64,000 nt of DNA from an uncultured Ellagibacter sp. (GCA_934663775.1 CAKUKU010000001.1:124001-188000), one strand, 5' to 3'. Counted from the stretch's first letter, positions 1-9,802 are shown. Made by a program: numbers and translations. The notes: generated by a model from the sequence alone, not told the origin.

Positions 1-107
1 TCCACAGTCCTCCCTTTCCCCGATGCCTCGATAAGCATGGAGCGGCCTCGAGGCGCCATACCAATGCCGTGATTTTAGCACGCTCGTGCGCGGCGGGAGG
101 CGTCGCC

Positions 108-1958
108 CTATTCCTTGTCGATAACCGCGACGGTAAGCCAGGTACGCTCGTATGGTCGGTAGTATGTGCACGATTCCCGCAGCGTAAATCCCTTGCGCTT
201 TGAAAGGTCCTCAACGTCGCGTGGCATGACGCCTCGCTGGCCCTGCCCTAAAACGACAAGCGGTCCGTGATAATCGCCGATGATCTCTTCCCAGGAGTTT
301 TTACAGGTGAGAGTGGGCGCGTACGCTTCGTAAGCCAGGTTCCAGTTGCCCTTTTGCCAATCCATGTACGTCTGCGCGATATCGGGGTAGGCAAGCGACG
401 TCAGGCTGATGTAGCCGATGTCGGAGGAAATCACGAGCGGGGACGCCCCGCCGTTCTCGGCCGTCACGCAATCGACCGCCTCGCGCATCTTGTCGAGCGG
501 CACCTGGTTGTCGGGGCTGTAGTAGTCGCGAACGAGCAGCGTCATGTTGAGCGAGGACACGGCAACGAGGATGGCACACGCCGTGCCAACAAGCACACGC
601 GAGCGGATGCGGGAAAGGAGATACACCGTCGCGAACAGAAGCGGGCCAATCGCCACGCCGAGGTAGCGGTAGTACACGATAAGCGAGTCCATCAGGATGG
701 ATGCAGTGAACGAAATCGCGAAAACACCCAAATAGATAGCGAGCGCGCAAAGCACAGGCGCGACCGCATCGCTTGAGGCCCATCTGCCAAGGCTCTTGAG
801 AAGCGAAGAGGCGCGGTCGTTCGCCCCCTTATCGTTTGCGGCGGGCGCAGACGCGCTCTCGGACGCGGCGGACGCAAAGGGGTCGGATGTCGTCCCAGCA
901 GCCGCCTTCCCACCCGTAAGGGATTCAGGCGTCGCGGCCGCAAAGTTCTCACCTGCGGCAACGCGACGGCGAACCAGGCGCGACACCGCCCACGCAGCCC
1001 ATGCGGCAATCCAGACGAACGTCACCGTCACGAGAACCCGCCCCGCCTCCTGGGCGGCCGCACCATAGTTCCCTTCCAGCGCAAAATGCACGAAGCTCGT
1101 CTGGACGGGATAGGTCGCGAACTCGATGTAGGTGATGGGGAACACCATGTTCGCCCAGTACGTGTTGGACACGACGCCCATCTGGCTCGCGAGAACCAAA
1201 AGCCACGGCAGATAGCACGCCACCTGGACAGCGGCGCTCACCACGAACACCCCGAGCGCGCCCGCGCCGCGATGGCACGCCGCACGGCGGATGCAGAACA
1301 CGAGCAGAAGCAGGTTCACCATGAAGGCGGACATGGCGCCAAAGTAGTGCAAGTATGCGCTCGCCAGGCTCGACACGGCGAAGACGATCCACCACGAAAG
1401 CGGCGCGCCCGCAAAAAGCCTCTTCCCCTGCGCGCGCTTTTGGATGCCCGCGGCGACGCCCTCGCTTGCGGGTTCTCGCAGCGCGCATGCGATGCGCCAC
1501 GCGGTAAGCGCGCACAGCATGACGGTGAAGGTGGCCCACGAGTACATGCGAATCTCGGTCGCCATGATTGCTGTATAAGGGATGAACAGGACAAACAGCG
1601 TGAAAAGCACGCCTTCTTTCCACCCGAAATCGCGGCGGATATGCGTGTAGCCCAAGCTTGCGAGCGCAACCGAGCCCGCAACGGCAAACAGCCTGTACGC
1701 GAGGACGTTCTCCCCGAAGATCAGGTTGACGACATGCAGCGCCCAGTAGAAGAGCACCGGGTGGACATCGCCCGACCCGATGCGCCAAATCTCCGAGAAC
1801 GAGTGGCGCGCTATGGCGACCGAGTAGCTTTCATCGAACCAGATGTAGCCATGAAACGCCCCGATGAGCACGAATGCTGTCCCCAGCACGAGAATCGCAA
1901 GATGGAACCAGCGCGACGAAAGCGCCGTCCACGCCGCTGTTCCGCTCGCACGCTTCAT
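108..1958 (-). CDS. GT-C fold membrane glycosyltransferase (family 39/ArnT-like)
   Basis: Probable polytopic glycosyltransferase that uses a lipid-linked sugar donor and acts on the outer face of the membrane. The 616-residue protein has many hydrophobic segments. After the first membrane helix comes WFDES (about residues 40-44), then a loop containing DVHPVLFYW; an acidic residue in the first external loop followed by an HPPL-like motif is typical of the GT39/PMT_2 superfamily. A low-complexity cytosolic insert rich in Ala, Ser and Gly lies near residues 330-380. The ATG at 1958 is preceded by a GGGGGAA Shine-Dalgarno. It is divergent from a carbohydrate deacetylase gene, which suggests envelope glycan decoration. 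Donor and acceptor cannot be read from sequence. Confidence 0.75.
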   Translation of the reverse strand: MKRASGTAAWTALSSRWFHLAILVLGTAFVLIGAFHGYIWFDESYSVAIARHSFSEIWRIGSGDVHPVLFYWALHVVNLIFGENVLAYRLFAVAGSVALASLGYTHIRRDFGWKEGVLFTLFVLFIPYTAIMATEIRMYSWATFTVMLCALTAWRIACALREPASEGVAAGIQKRAQGKRLFAGAPLSWWIVFAVSSLASAYLHYFGAMSAFMVNLLLLVFCIRRAACHRGAGALGVFVVSAAVQVACYLPWLLVLASQMGVVSNTYWANMVFPITYIEFATYPVQTSFVHFALEGNYGAAAQEAGRVLVTVTFVWIAAWAAWAVSRLVRRRVAAGENFAAATPESLTGGKAAAGTTSDPFASAASESASAPAANDKGANDRASSLLKSLGRWASSDAVAPVLCALAIYLGVFAISFTASILMDSLIVYYRYLGVAIGPLLFATVYLLSRIRSRVLVGTACAILVAVSSLNMTLLVRDYYSPDNQVPLDKMREAVDCVTAENGGASPLVISSDIGYISLTSLAYPDIAQTYMDWQKGNWNLAYEAYAPTLTCKNSWEEIIGDYHGPLVVLGQGQRGVMPRDVEDLSKRKGFTLRESCTYYRPYERTWLTVAVIDKE

Positions 1959-2019
1959 GAATTCCCCCCAGATACCTAATGACTGATACTATTGCTTGCA
2001 AGAGGGTACTATTATTTCG

Positions 2020-2048
2020 TTGACATAACTTATCTTTCAAAAAGATAG
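2020..2048 (+). promoter_or_regulatory. Candidate promoter / small operator upstream of chbG-like gene
   Basis: A perfect TTGACA hexamer lies at 2020-2025 in an AT-rich gap between the divergent genes. It is followed by a 7-bp inverted repeat (TATCTTT at 2031-2037, AAAGATA at 2041-2047). The -10 at 17-bp spacing (AGATAG) is poor, so the promoter call is tentative; the palindrome could be an operator. Confidence 0.35.
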
Positions 2049-2095
2049 CGACTTTTTGCGGGCAGATTGCCGTATCGCATTATGAAGGGAAGCTT

Positions 2096-2989
2096 GTGGC
2101 GCTCATCATTCACGCAGACGACTTTGGGATTACCGTCGAGCAATCGAAGGCCATCCTCGAGCTTTCGGACGCATGCGGCGGCCATGGAGCTCTGTCGAGC
2201 ATGAGCATGTTCGCGAACAGCCCGGCGTTTAACGAATGCGCCGAGCTTGTCCGTCCCTTCGTCAACGCGGGAAAGATAAAGCTTGGCCTGCACCTCAATA
2301 TCGTGGAAGGGCATCCTGTCTCCAACCCCGACGACGTGCCGCTGCTGGTGAACGAGCGCGGAACTTTCTCCCATTCCTTTATGGGATACCTGATGGCATC
2401 GACACTGCGCACCGGCGACCGTGACGGCATTCGCGAGCAGCTTGCCCGCGAATTCAGCGAGCAGATCAAGCGCTATCTCGAGGCCTTCCCCGACCAGCGT
2501 CGTAATCTCCGTGTCGACACGCATCAGCACACGCATATGGTGCCCCTCGTGCACGATGCGCTCCTGGCCGCTTGCCGACGCACCGATTGCCTGGTCACGA
2601 CTGCGCGCCTTCCCGTGGAGCCGATCGGCCCGCACCTCAAGAGCCCGCGACGCATCGCGGCGATTTCGCCCGTCAACCTCGTGAAAGACGCGCTGCTCGC
2701 CCTTCTCGCCCCGCACTGCCGCAAGGATTTGGAAGGGGGAAGCCACGTCGCCGACTTTTCCGGCATCGTGCTCTCGGGATGCATGCAGAAAACCACGCCC
2801 GGCCTGATTGCCGACATGGAGGCGCGCGCCGCCGAGCGAGGACGCGATCTCGAGGTGCTTTTCCACCCGATCAGCGTCCCTGTCGAGCAGTGCCTCGATC
2901 CGGATAATCTACCGTTCGCGCAAGCGTGCGCCTCCCCTAACCGCGACGCCGAGGCGAAGCTGATCGCAAGCCTATCGACGCGCGCATAG
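2096..2989 (+). CDS. ChbG/HpnK (YdjC) family carbohydrate deacetylase
   Basis: Metal-dependent deacetylase of N-acetylated sugars (YdjC fold, PF04794); the substrate is unknown. The 297-residue protein opens with IIHADDFG, whose Asp-Asp pair is a family metal or catalytic element. LGLHLNIVEG (around 61-70) and DTHQHTHMVP (around 141-150) supply the conserved histidines. The start is a GTG at 2096 with GAAGGGA six bases upstream, and family alignment begins right there. It is divergent from the GT-C glycosyltransferase, consistent with a shared role in glycan or glycolipid modification. No signal peptide is visible, so it is probably cytosolic. Confidence 0.85.
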   Translation: MALIIHADDFGITVEQSKAILELSDACGGHGALSSMSMFANSPAFNECAELVRPFVNAGKIKLGLHLNIVEGHPVSNPDDVPLLVNERGTFSHSFMGYLMASTLRTGDRDGIREQLAREFSEQIKRYLEAFPDQRRNLRVDTHQHTHMVPLVHDALLAACRRTDCLVTTARLPVEPIGPHLKSPRRIAAISPVNLVKDALLALLAPHCRKDLEGGSHVADFSGIVLSGCMQKTTPGLIADMEARAAERGRDLEVLFHPISVPVEQCLDPDNLPFAQACASPNRDAEAKLIASLSTRA

Positions 2990-3192
2990 GGAAAGCTGCC
3001 TGGCAAAACGCCAAACCGCGGCGCTTAAGCGGCGCGGCCCGTGTGAGTAGTCAGGGGCCGAAGGGGTGTTCGCGACATGCGATTTCCCCTCGCAAAGGGG
3101 CTACCGCCGCGAGCGCGCGAGGGCCTACGCGCCGAAAGACGCAAGGCACGTGCGGGCCGCAAATAGCACGCAGGCTGCACGCCGAAAGCTGC

Positions 3193-5028
3193 CTACTCGC
3201 CGAGCGCCTCCGCGGCTTCCATCCACTCTTCCTCGAGCACCTCGATCTGCGCCTCGATTTCCTTGATTTCCTTCTGCATATCGCCGAGCTTCACGTAATC
3301 GGAGGGGTCGACCTCGGTCATAGCCTGGTGGATGCCCTCGATCTTGCCGCGCAGCGTGTCCATTTTGCGCTCGGCCGACGCCATCGACTTTCGAAGCGCA
3401 CGGATCTCGCCGCCCGAGAGCTTCGACGCCGCGCCCGTCGCCTGCTCGCCCGCCGACGTTGAAGGCTGCTTGGAGGCAGAGGCCTTCCCGTTTGAAGAGG
3501 CGACCACACCGCCTCGCTCGTCGGTGGTGTGCCCTACAAGTTCCAGATACTCGTCGACGCCGCGCGGCAGGTGGCGAATCTTGCCGTTGATCAGCGCATA
3601 CTGGTTGTCGGTCACGCGCTCCATGAGATAGCGGTCGTGCGTAACCAAAAGCAGCGTGCCGGGCCATCCGTCGAGCAGGTCTTCCACCTGCGCGAGCATG
3701 TCGGTGTCCAGATCGTTGCCCGGCTCGTCCAAGATGAGCACGTTCGGCTCGTCAAGCAGGATGAGCATCAGCGCAAGACGACGCTTCTGCCCGCCCGATA
3801 GGTCACACACCGGCTCGTTCAGGTCATCGCGGGTGAAGCCGAGGCGCTCGAGCAGCTGCGCAGGCGTGGCCTCCTTGCCGTCGAGCATCACGCGGCGCGA
3901 ATAGCGGCCGATGACCTCTCGCACGCGGTCGCTTCCCAGTTTCACCAGGTTATCGAGGTGCTGCGACAACACGGCGAACTTCACGGTCTTGCCGATCTTC
4001 ACCCGTCCCACGCTCGGGGCGAGCGCACCCTCGATCACCCGCAGAAGCGTGGTCTTGCCCGCGCCGTTCTCGCCGACGATGCCGAAGCGATCGCCAGGTC
4101 CGATGATCCACGACACGTCATCGAGCACGGTCTTTTCGCCGAGGCGCACAGTCACATCGGTCAAGTCGACCACCTGCTTGCCCAAGCGCGCGACGGCCAT
4201 CCGCTTGAGCTCGAGCGTGTTACGCAGTGGCGGCACGTCGGCGATCAGCTCGCGGGCAGCGTCGATGCGGAACTTCGGCTTGGTCGAGCGCGCTTGCGCC
4301 CCGCGGGCAAGCCAGGCGAGCTCGCGGCGCAGCTGGTTTTGGCGACGCTGCTCGGCCACCTGCGCCTGACGGTCGCGCTCGACGCGCTGCTGGATATAGG
4401 CGGAGAAACCGCCCTCGAACGGGTCGATCGTGCGGTCGTGCACTTCCCACATCGAAAGGCACACCTCGTCGAGGAACCAGCGGTCGTGCGTGACCACCAA
4501 AAGCGCGCCCGTCCCATGTTTCCAGCGTGCCTTCAGATGATGCGCAAGCCAGGTGATGGCGCGCATGTCGAGATGGTTGGTGGGCTCGTCGAGCATGAGC
4601 ACGTCCCAGTCGCCGATGAGCAAACGCGCCAGGTCAACGCGGCGACGCTGTCCGCCCGACAGGTCGCCCACACGCCCTTGCCAGGGAATATCGGCTGCAA
4701 GCCCAGAGATGATGTCGCGGACGCGGGCATCTCCTGCCCATTCGTATTCGGGGATATCGCCCACCACGGCATGTTCCACCGTATCGTCGTCGGAAAGCGC
4801 GTCCGCCTGCCCGAGCACGCCCACGCGAACGCCGCGCGTGCGGATTACGCGGCCCTCATCAGGCTCGATAATGCCTGCAAGCAAAGAGAGCAGCGTGGAT
4901 TTCCCGTCGCCGTTCTTGCCGACGACGCCGATGCGGTCGCCCTCGTCAAGCCCGAGGGAGACATCCTCGAACACCGTTTTCGTGGGGAACTCGACCCGCG
5001 CCTTCTCACAACCAAGCAGAAACGCCAT
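3193..5028 (-). CDS. ABC-F family ATPase, Uup-like
   Basis: Soluble tandem ATPase of the ABC-F class, expected to act on ribosomes or nucleic acid rather than in transport. It has two full nucleotide-binding domains: Walker A GKNGDGKST (residues 37-45) with signature LSGGQRRRV, and Walker A GENGAGKTT with signature LSGGQKRRL. Both Walker B motifs read LDEP. The last ~80 residues form a charged coiled coil (ERKMDTLRGKIEG and onward), as in the Uup C-terminal domain. The ATG at 5028 is chosen over an upstream in-frame start because AAGGA lies at correct spacing and the family N-terminus MAFLLGCEKA begins there. 611 residues. Confidence 0.88.
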   Translation of the reverse strand: MAFLLGCEKARVEFPTKTVFEDVSLGLDEGDRIGVVGKNGDGKSTLLSLLAGIIEPDEGRVIRTRGVRVGVLGQADALSDDDTVEHAVVGDIPEYEWAGDARVRDIISGLAADIPWQGRVGDLSGGQRRRVDLARLLIGDWDVLMLDEPTNHLDMRAITWLAHHLKARWKHGTGALLVVTHDRWFLDEVCLSMWEVHDRTIDPFEGGFSAYIQQRVERDRQAQVAEQRRQNQLRRELAWLARGAQARSTKPKFRIDAARELIADVPPLRNTLELKRMAVARLGKQVVDLTDVTVRLGEKTVLDDVSWIIGPGDRFGIVGENGAGKTTLLRVIEGALAPSVGRVKIGKTVKFAVLSQHLDNLVKLGSDRVREVIGRYSRRVMLDGKEATPAQLLERLGFTRDDLNEPVCDLSGGQKRRLALMLILLDEPNVLILDEPGNDLDTDMLAQVEDLLDGWPGTLLLVTHDRYLMERVTDNQYALINGKIRHLPRGVDEYLELVGHTTDERGGVVASSNGKASASKQPSTSAGEQATGAASKLSGGEIRALRKSMASAERKMDTLRGKIEGIHQAMTEVDPSDYVKLGDMQKEIKEIEAQIEVLEEEWMEAAEALGE

Positions 5029-5159
5029 ACCATTCGTCCTTCGTTCGCGGGGCACCATACCGGGCACCCCGCCGCATTCAACCTGCACGCAGCTTCATCC
5101 GCCGTGCGTTTTTTCATCATGAGAGGATACCGCAAGCGGGCGAGATTCCCAAATAGCGA

Positions 5160-5180
5160 GGGCGCCCGCATGAGGCGCCC
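5160..5180 (-). terminator. Weak hairpin downstream of lipoprotein gene
   Basis: Seven-base-pair GC stem (GGGCGCC/GGCGCCC) about 40 nt past the lipoprotein stop on the minus strand. The following sequence has only a short T-rich patch, so termination is plausible but weak. Confidence 0.4.
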
Positions 5181-5219
5181 CCGAACGAAGTTCCCTTGTG
5201 TTTCAGCCGCTACAATGCG

Positions 5220-5972
5220 CTACTTCCTGAGGTAGCAGCCCACGATGCCATCGCCCCAGTCGAGCTTGACCACCTTGTCGCCGTCATAGTAGAAGTCGTA
5301 AATGAAGTGGCCACCGTCAGCGTTCTCGTAATCGTAGGACTTGAAGTAAATGGTGATGCGGTCGACCGCCGTCACCTTCCATTTTTCGAAGTTGCTGCAT
5401 TTGGGGCCGGCATCGACCGTGCCGTCGGCGTTCAGCGTGAAGTAGTTGTTGTCGGGATCGTCCTTGTCGGCCCAGGAAGTGTCCGCAACCAGCTTCTCGT
5501 ACTTGGTAACGTCGCCGTCGCCACGCAGATACCACGTCTCGGTCACATAGTCGTAGCAGGTCATCGCGTCGTTGAACACGATGTCGTAATCACGGACGTC
5601 GGTGCTTTCGGGGCGCAGGTGCTTGTCCTCGACCTTCGAGCTGCCGGGCTCGGTGATCGTGCCGTCAGCATCGACGAACACGGCCTGGGGATAATAGAAG
5701 TTTTCGAAGAACAGGCCGCCCTTCGACTTGTCGCCGTCCACGTACCACATGTCGTTCGAGCCGCTCGGATCGCCGAAGTCGTTTGGGCCGCACGTCTCGA
5801 GCATCCGAGGATGCTCGTTCGCAGCGGGTTCCTTCTTCGCCACCGCGCCGCCGCCGTCGTTTCCGCCGCAGCCTGCAAGGGAAAAGGCGAGCACCGCCGC
5901 GCAACACGCGACGAGCAGAGCCGTCAGGGCCTTCGATCCATGCCAACCGATATGTCGTCGAGTGACTTTCAT
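5220..5972 (-). CDS. Putative lipoprotein of unknown function
   Basis: 250-residue exported protein. A basic N-terminus and hydrophobic stretch lead to the lipobox LAGC with Cys35, followed by a Gly/Asp-rich linker (GGNDGGG), so it should be lipid-anchored on the outer membrane face. The mature part is rich in Asp, Tyr and Trp and probably beta-structured (for example YDIVFNDAMTCYDYVTETW). I recognise no domain. The ATG at 5972 is chosen because AAAGGAACCTC precedes it and the signal peptide starts there; an ATG at 5996 also has AGGAGG but only 2-3 nt away. It sits between an MFS gene and an ABC-F gene with no obvious functional link. Confidence 0.75.
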   Translation of the reverse strand: MKVTRRHIGWHGSKALTALLVACCAAVLAFSLAGCGGNDGGGAVAKKEPAANEHPRMLETCGPNDFGDPSGSNDMWYVDGDKSKGGLFFENFYYPQAVFVDADGTITEPGSSKVEDKHLRPESTDVRDYDIVFNDAMTCYDYVTETWYLRGDGDVTKYEKLVADTSWADKDDPDNNYFTLNADGTVDAGPKCSNFEKWKVTAVDRITIYFKSYDYENADGGHFIYDFYYDGDKVVKLDWGDGIVGCYLRK

Positions 5973-6243
5973 GAGGTTCCTTTCCGCAGTGGCCATTCCT
6001 CCTCGTACAGCATCTGCGAAACAGGGTGCGATATGAAGCACCCGAAGGCCCAAATTTGCGAAGGCCCCTCCCCTGCAAGTCCAAAGCCTTAAGGAAGGCG
6101 GGCGCACGGGTCGGGAATGCGGCCGCCGGCGGAGCAAGGCGAGAAGCGAGGAGGGCAACGCAGGACGGGCGTCGGACCCGCGATCGCCTAGCGAGGGGAA
6201 TGAGGCCGCGACCGCCCGCCAAGGCCAGCGAACCTCCGCTCGC
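5973..6243. other. Intergenic stretch without a recognised gene
   Basis: About 270 bases between the lipoprotein start and the MFS stop. It is GC-rich and low in complexity, with the 9-mer CGCCTAGCG occurring twice near 6186 and 6242. I see no coding sequence with a ribosome-binding site, no tRNA and no strong terminator. Confidence 0.5.
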
Positions 6244-7617
6244 CTAGCGCACCTTCGCGATCACCACGGCAAGCACGCAGGCAGCGAGCACAGCCGAGAT
6301 GCCGAACGCCGCCTGATAGGCGAAGGACATACCCATCGCTCCTGACTGCGCAGTCGCAGAAAGCGACGTGATCACAAGCACCATAATCGCCGTACCGAGC
6401 GACGCGCACGCCTGGCGAACCGCCGCGAAGAACGCACTCGCGTCCATCATGATCTCACGCGGAAGCCCGCTCATTCCCCACGAGTTCAAAGGCCCGATCA
6501 GCGCGCTCACCCCCATGCCGCGAACCGTCTGCATGAGCGTCGTCGCCCAAAGCGGCGTGTTCTCATCCATGAACGACATGGACACGGCGCCCACCGTGAG
6601 GAGCGCCGCCGCGACAATCACCACCGGCCGCGCGCCCACCTTGTCGGAGAGAATGCCCGCAAGGGGGTTCACCACCACGGCCAGGATAGTCGCGGGGATG
6701 AACACGATCCCAGCTTCGACAGCGCTGCCCCCGCAGAGCCCCTGCACGTACAACGGCACGATCAGCGTGATTCCCATGAACGACGCGAACAGGCAATTCT
6801 GCGCGATAAAGCTTATGCGGAAGTGGGACGACTCGAAGATGCGCATGCTGATGAGCGGGTGCTCGATCCGCTTTTGGCGCGCCACGAAAAGCACGAGGCA
6901 CGCAATGCCCACGACCGCAGGCACCCACACGAGCGGGCTTTGCACGCCCAGGCTTGCCGCGTTGGAGAAGGCGAGCAGAAGCCCACCGAAGCCGAGGGCG
7001 GAATACAGGAAGGACACGCCTTCGAAGCGCGCATCGCGCATCGGGGCATCTTCGCGCGCGATCAGGAGGAACGCGGCAAGAATCAGAAGGACGACAATGG
7101 CGATGAACAGCCAGAAGAAGCTGCGCCACCCCCACGAGTCGACGAGCGCGCCCCCGATAAGCGGGCCGACGTTCGGGGCGAACCCCATAGCAATGCCCGC
7201 GATGCCCATCGCCGTGCCGTTTTGCCCTTTGGGAAAGCGCGTCATCGCGATCGACTGCAAAACGGGAAGCGTGATGCCCGCACCAACTGCCTGCAGCACG
7301 CGCCCGAAAACGAGCACCCCAAACGTCGGGGCGAACACATCGACAACGCCTCCGGCCAGGAACAATCCCAATGCGAGGAAAACGACGTTGCGAAGGGAAA
7401 GCCGCTGCGACAGAAACGTCACAGCTGGAACGGTGATGCCGAGCACGAGCATGTAAATCGTCGTAAGCCACTGCCCGACGCTCGCGTTCACACCGAAGTC
7501 AGCTTCCACGCCACCGAGCATGGAATTCATCACCGTCTGGGTGAGCGACCCGAGCGCGCACGCCAAAACGACGATCGCGAAGAGTGCGTAGGTACGCCCT
7601 TTTTCGGACAACGACAT
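6244..7617 (-). CDS. MFS drug/H+ antiporter, DHA2 (EmrB-like) family
   Basis: Integral membrane exporter of 457 residues with about 13-14 hydrophobic segments. The N-terminal pattern GSLTQTVMNSMLGGV and the antiporter motif C region GFAPNVGPLIGGALVD (around residues 150-165) fit the 14-TM DHA2 group. Substrates cannot be predicted. The ATG at 7617 is preferred to a GTG 36 nt upstream: AGGAAGTGGGG lies upstream and MSLSEKGRTYALF is a normal short cytosolic N-terminus. No regulator is adjacent, and the gene appears monocistronic. Confidence 0.85.
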   Translation of the reverse strand: MSLSEKGRTYALFAIVVLACALGSLTQTVMNSMLGGVEADFGVNASVGQWLTTIYMLVLGITVPAVTFLSQRLSLRNVVFLALGLFLAGGVVDVFAPTFGVLVFGRVLQAVGAGITLPVLQSIAMTRFPKGQNGTAMGIAGIAMGFAPNVGPLIGGALVDSWGWRSFFWLFIAIVVLLILAAFLLIAREDAPMRDARFEGVSFLYSALGFGGLLLAFSNAASLGVQSPLVWVPAVVGIACLVLFVARQKRIEHPLISMRIFESSHFRISFIAQNCLFASFMGITLIVPLYVQGLCGGSAVEAGIVFIPATILAVVVNPLAGILSDKVGARPVVIVAAALLTVGAVSMSFMDENTPLWATTLMQTVRGMGVSALIGPLNSWGMSGLPREIMMDASAFFAAVRQACASLGTAIMVLVITSLSATAQSGAMGMSFAYQAAFGISAVLAACVLAVVIAKVR

Positions 7618-7921
7618 GATGCCCCACTTCCTGTGCTCCGGGGCGCTACGCACCTATCTCACTGCTCAAGTAGGAACGTTTCGCGTCGGAGCCCCGCCCG
7701 ACGCGCAAGCAGCGCCCATTATACCCTGCGAACCGAAAGGGGACAAAGCGCAAAGCGGGAAGCTCGGCGGGGGGAGAGGCGAGAAAAGGCCCGATTCCCA
7801 AGGTTGGAAATCGGGCCAATCGAGATAACGTTTGGGCGCTAGCGGAATTCCGCCCCTTGAGCGCTTGATAGGCACTCGGCGATGTCTGGCAACCTTATCG
7901 GGCCAGCGCCATCGCAACACG
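7618..7921. other. Intergenic stretch, no gene; holds prs-pth terminator
   Basis: 304 bases between the MFS start and the pth stop. The only structure I can support is the hairpin at 7784-7817. The rest is GC-rich with short purine tracts, and no small ORF has a credible ribosome-binding site. Confidence 0.5.
7784..7817 (-). terminator. Rho-independent terminator of prs-pth operon
   Basis: On the minus strand a 9-bp stem GGCCCGATT/AATCGGGCC with a 12-nt loop is followed by TTTTCTC. It lies about 105 nt beyond the pth stop codon. Confidence 0.75.
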
Positions 7922-8479
7922 CTAGTTAAACTTCTGCTGCGTCTTCTCCAAACCATGCTCGATAAGGAACAGCGCCGCCTCGCATCCCAGGTCGGTCGCC
8001 TGCGCAAAGTCGTCCGCCGCGTCCTTCTTAGGGATTGACAGCACGTAGTCGGCCACCGGCATGCGTCCCGGCGGGCGCCCGATTCCGCAGCGCACGCGGA
8101 ACCAATCGCGCGTGCCCAGCTTGTCGCAGATCGAGCGCAGACCATTGTGGCCCGCATGCCCGCCGCCGAACTTCACGCGAATCGTGCCCGGGTCGATATC
8201 GAGCTCGTCGTGGATGACGACAAGGTGGTCGGGCGACACGCCGTAGGCGTTCATGAGCTGCTTCACCGGGCCGCCCGATGTGTTCATGTAGCTTTGCGGC
8301 TTGGCGAGCACCACGTCGATGTCGCGGTAAGCCCCTTTGCCGGTCAGCGCGCCGCACTCGTTCTTCCAGTAGCGCACGCCGATTTCCGCTGCGATCTTAT
8401 CGACCGTATCGAACCCGGCGTTATGGCGCGTATGCTCGTATTCCTCCCCGGGATTCCCCAGGCCAACAATGAGAAACAT
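7922..8479 (-). CDS. pth: Peptidyl-tRNA hydrolase
   Basis: Releases tRNA from peptidyl-tRNA dropped by ribosomes. The 185-residue protein starts MFLIVGLGNPGEEYEHTRHN, which contains the family signature with the catalytic His (HTRHN) and Asn. Later motifs include KPQSYMNTSGG and HDELDIDPG with the catalytic Asp, and GGGHAGHNGLRSI. Full family length. It follows prs by 12 nt, so the two are co-transcribed; the Shine-Dalgarno in front of the ATG is weak, suggesting coupling. Confidence 0.96.
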   Translation of the reverse strand: MFLIVGLGNPGEEYEHTRHNAGFDTVDKIAAEIGVRYWKNECGALTGKGAYRDIDVVLAKPQSYMNTSGGPVKQLMNAYGVSPDHLVVIHDELDIDPGTIRVKFGGGHAGHNGLRSICDKLGTRDWFRVRCGIGRPPGRMPVADYVLSIPKKDAADDFAQATDLGCEAALFLIEHGLEKTQQKFN

Positions 8480-8491
8480 ATATTTCGTACC

Positions 8492-9463
8492 CTATTCGAA
8501 CAGCGAAGCGACCGAGCCGTTGCTGTAAACGTTTTTGATGGTCTGAGCGAACAGCGGGGCAAGCGTAAGGACCTTGATCTTGCCGGTCTGGCGCTCGAGC
8601 GGCACGGGGACAGCGTCGGTCACGACGACTTCCTCGATGCAGCTGTTCTCGATGCGATCGTACGCCGGGCCGCTGAACAGGCCGTGCGTCGCGCAGGCGA
8701 AAACCCTCTTCGCACCCTTCGCCTTCAGCGTGGTCGCCGCGGCAACGAGGGAGCCGGCGGTGTCGATCATGTCGTCGTTCAGGATGCAGACCTTGCCCTC
8801 GACGTTGCCGATGAGCGCCGTGATCTCGGCCTGATTGTGCTTGGGGCGGTCCTTGTGCATGATCGCGATGTCGCAATCGAGCAGCGTGGAGAACTTCTTC
8901 GCGGCCTTCGCGCGGCCCACGTCGGGGGACACCACGCAAAGCTCCTCGGGGTCGAAGCCCATGGCCTTGTAGTAGTCCACGAAGATGGGCATCGCGGTCA
9001 TGTGGTTCACCGGCTTGTCGAAGAAGCCCTGGATAGCGTCCTGGTGCAGGTCGATCGCGATGATGTTGTCAGCGCCGGCGGTGGTGAGCAGGTCGGCGAC
9101 GAGCTTCGCCGTGATCGGCTCGCGCGGAGCGGCCTTGCGATCCTGGCGAGCGTAGCCGTAGTGCGTGATGACGGCGCTCACGCTGTGTGCGCTCGCGCGC
9201 TTGGCGGCGTCGATCATGATGAGCAGCTCCATCAGGTTGTCATTGACGTCGAGGCCGTTGGGGCTCGAGCACACGGACTGCACGATGAACACGTCCGCGC
9301 CGCGCACGCTTTCGAGATAGCGCGCGTAAATCTCGCCGTTCGCGAACTTCTCAAGCTTTACATTGCCCAAGGAAATGCCCAGCTCGTGAGCGATTTCGTC
9401 AGACAGCCTCGGGTTGGAAGATCCCGAAAATACAGCGATTCTCTTCATCTTCTCGAATTCCAT
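8492..9463 (-). CDS. prs: Ribose-phosphate pyrophosphokinase (PRPP synthetase)
   Basis: Makes PRPP from ribose 5-phosphate and ATP for nucleotide, His and Trp synthesis. 323 residues. Family motifs include KFANGEIYARYLESVRGADVF (read in two parts: KFANGEIYAR and ESVRGADVF), the ATP loop YGYARQDRKA, the metal/catalytic region IDLHQDAIQGFF, and the PRPP-binding loop LNDDMIDTAGS. The last usually reads VDDIIDTGGT, so the LNDDM and TAGS variants differ slightly. The ATG at 9463 has AAGGAG seven bases upstream. A TACAAT -10 is at 9531-9536 on the minus strand. Confidence 0.95.
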   Translation of the reverse strand: MEFEKMKRIAVFSGSSNPRLSDEIAHELGISLGNVKLEKFANGEIYARYLESVRGADVFIVQSVCSSPNGLDVNDNLMELLIMIDAAKRASAHSVSAVITHYGYARQDRKAAPREPITAKLVADLLTTAGADNIIAIDLHQDAIQGFFDKPVNHMTAMPIFVDYYKAMGFDPEELCVVSPDVGRAKAAKKFSTLLDCDIAIMHKDRPKHNQAEITALIGNVEGKVCILNDDMIDTAGSLVAAATTLKAKGAKRVFACATHGLFSGPAYDRIENSCIEEVVVTDAVPVPLERQTGKIKVLTLAPLFAQTIKNVYSNGSVASLFE

Positions 9464-9802
9464 GCGGCGCTCCTTCTTGTGCCAGTCGACTCATCTTCTT
9501 CCTGCCCAGAGGGCAAGACCCGTACCGTCCATTGTATCCAAGCCCCGCGCCGCTGCGCGAGAAGTTCGCGGTATCTTCGCAGAGGGGCGCGAAATCCCGT
9601 AGACGTGCAGAGGAGCCGCATAGGTCGCAAACAGCGGGCGCGGCGCGGCAGCTCTAAGGCCGAACGCGCCCACCGACGTGAGCAAGCGGGCTTCAAGCCA
9701 TATTCGCGAGCCCATCAGTGCCCCCTATTCAACGTGCTTCGGCCCTGTTAGCGCACTTCGGCCCTGCCGCCACCGCCGCATGTCCAAGCAGGAGCTGCAG
9801 CC
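9464..9802. other. Intergenic stretch without a gene
   Basis: 339 bases between prs and the TipAS-type regulator. It holds the likely prs promoter (minus-strand TACAAT, 9531-9536) and a near-repeat of CTTCGGCCCTG at about 9738 and 9759. I see no ORF with a ribosome-binding site, no RNA gene and no convincing terminator. Confidence 0.5.
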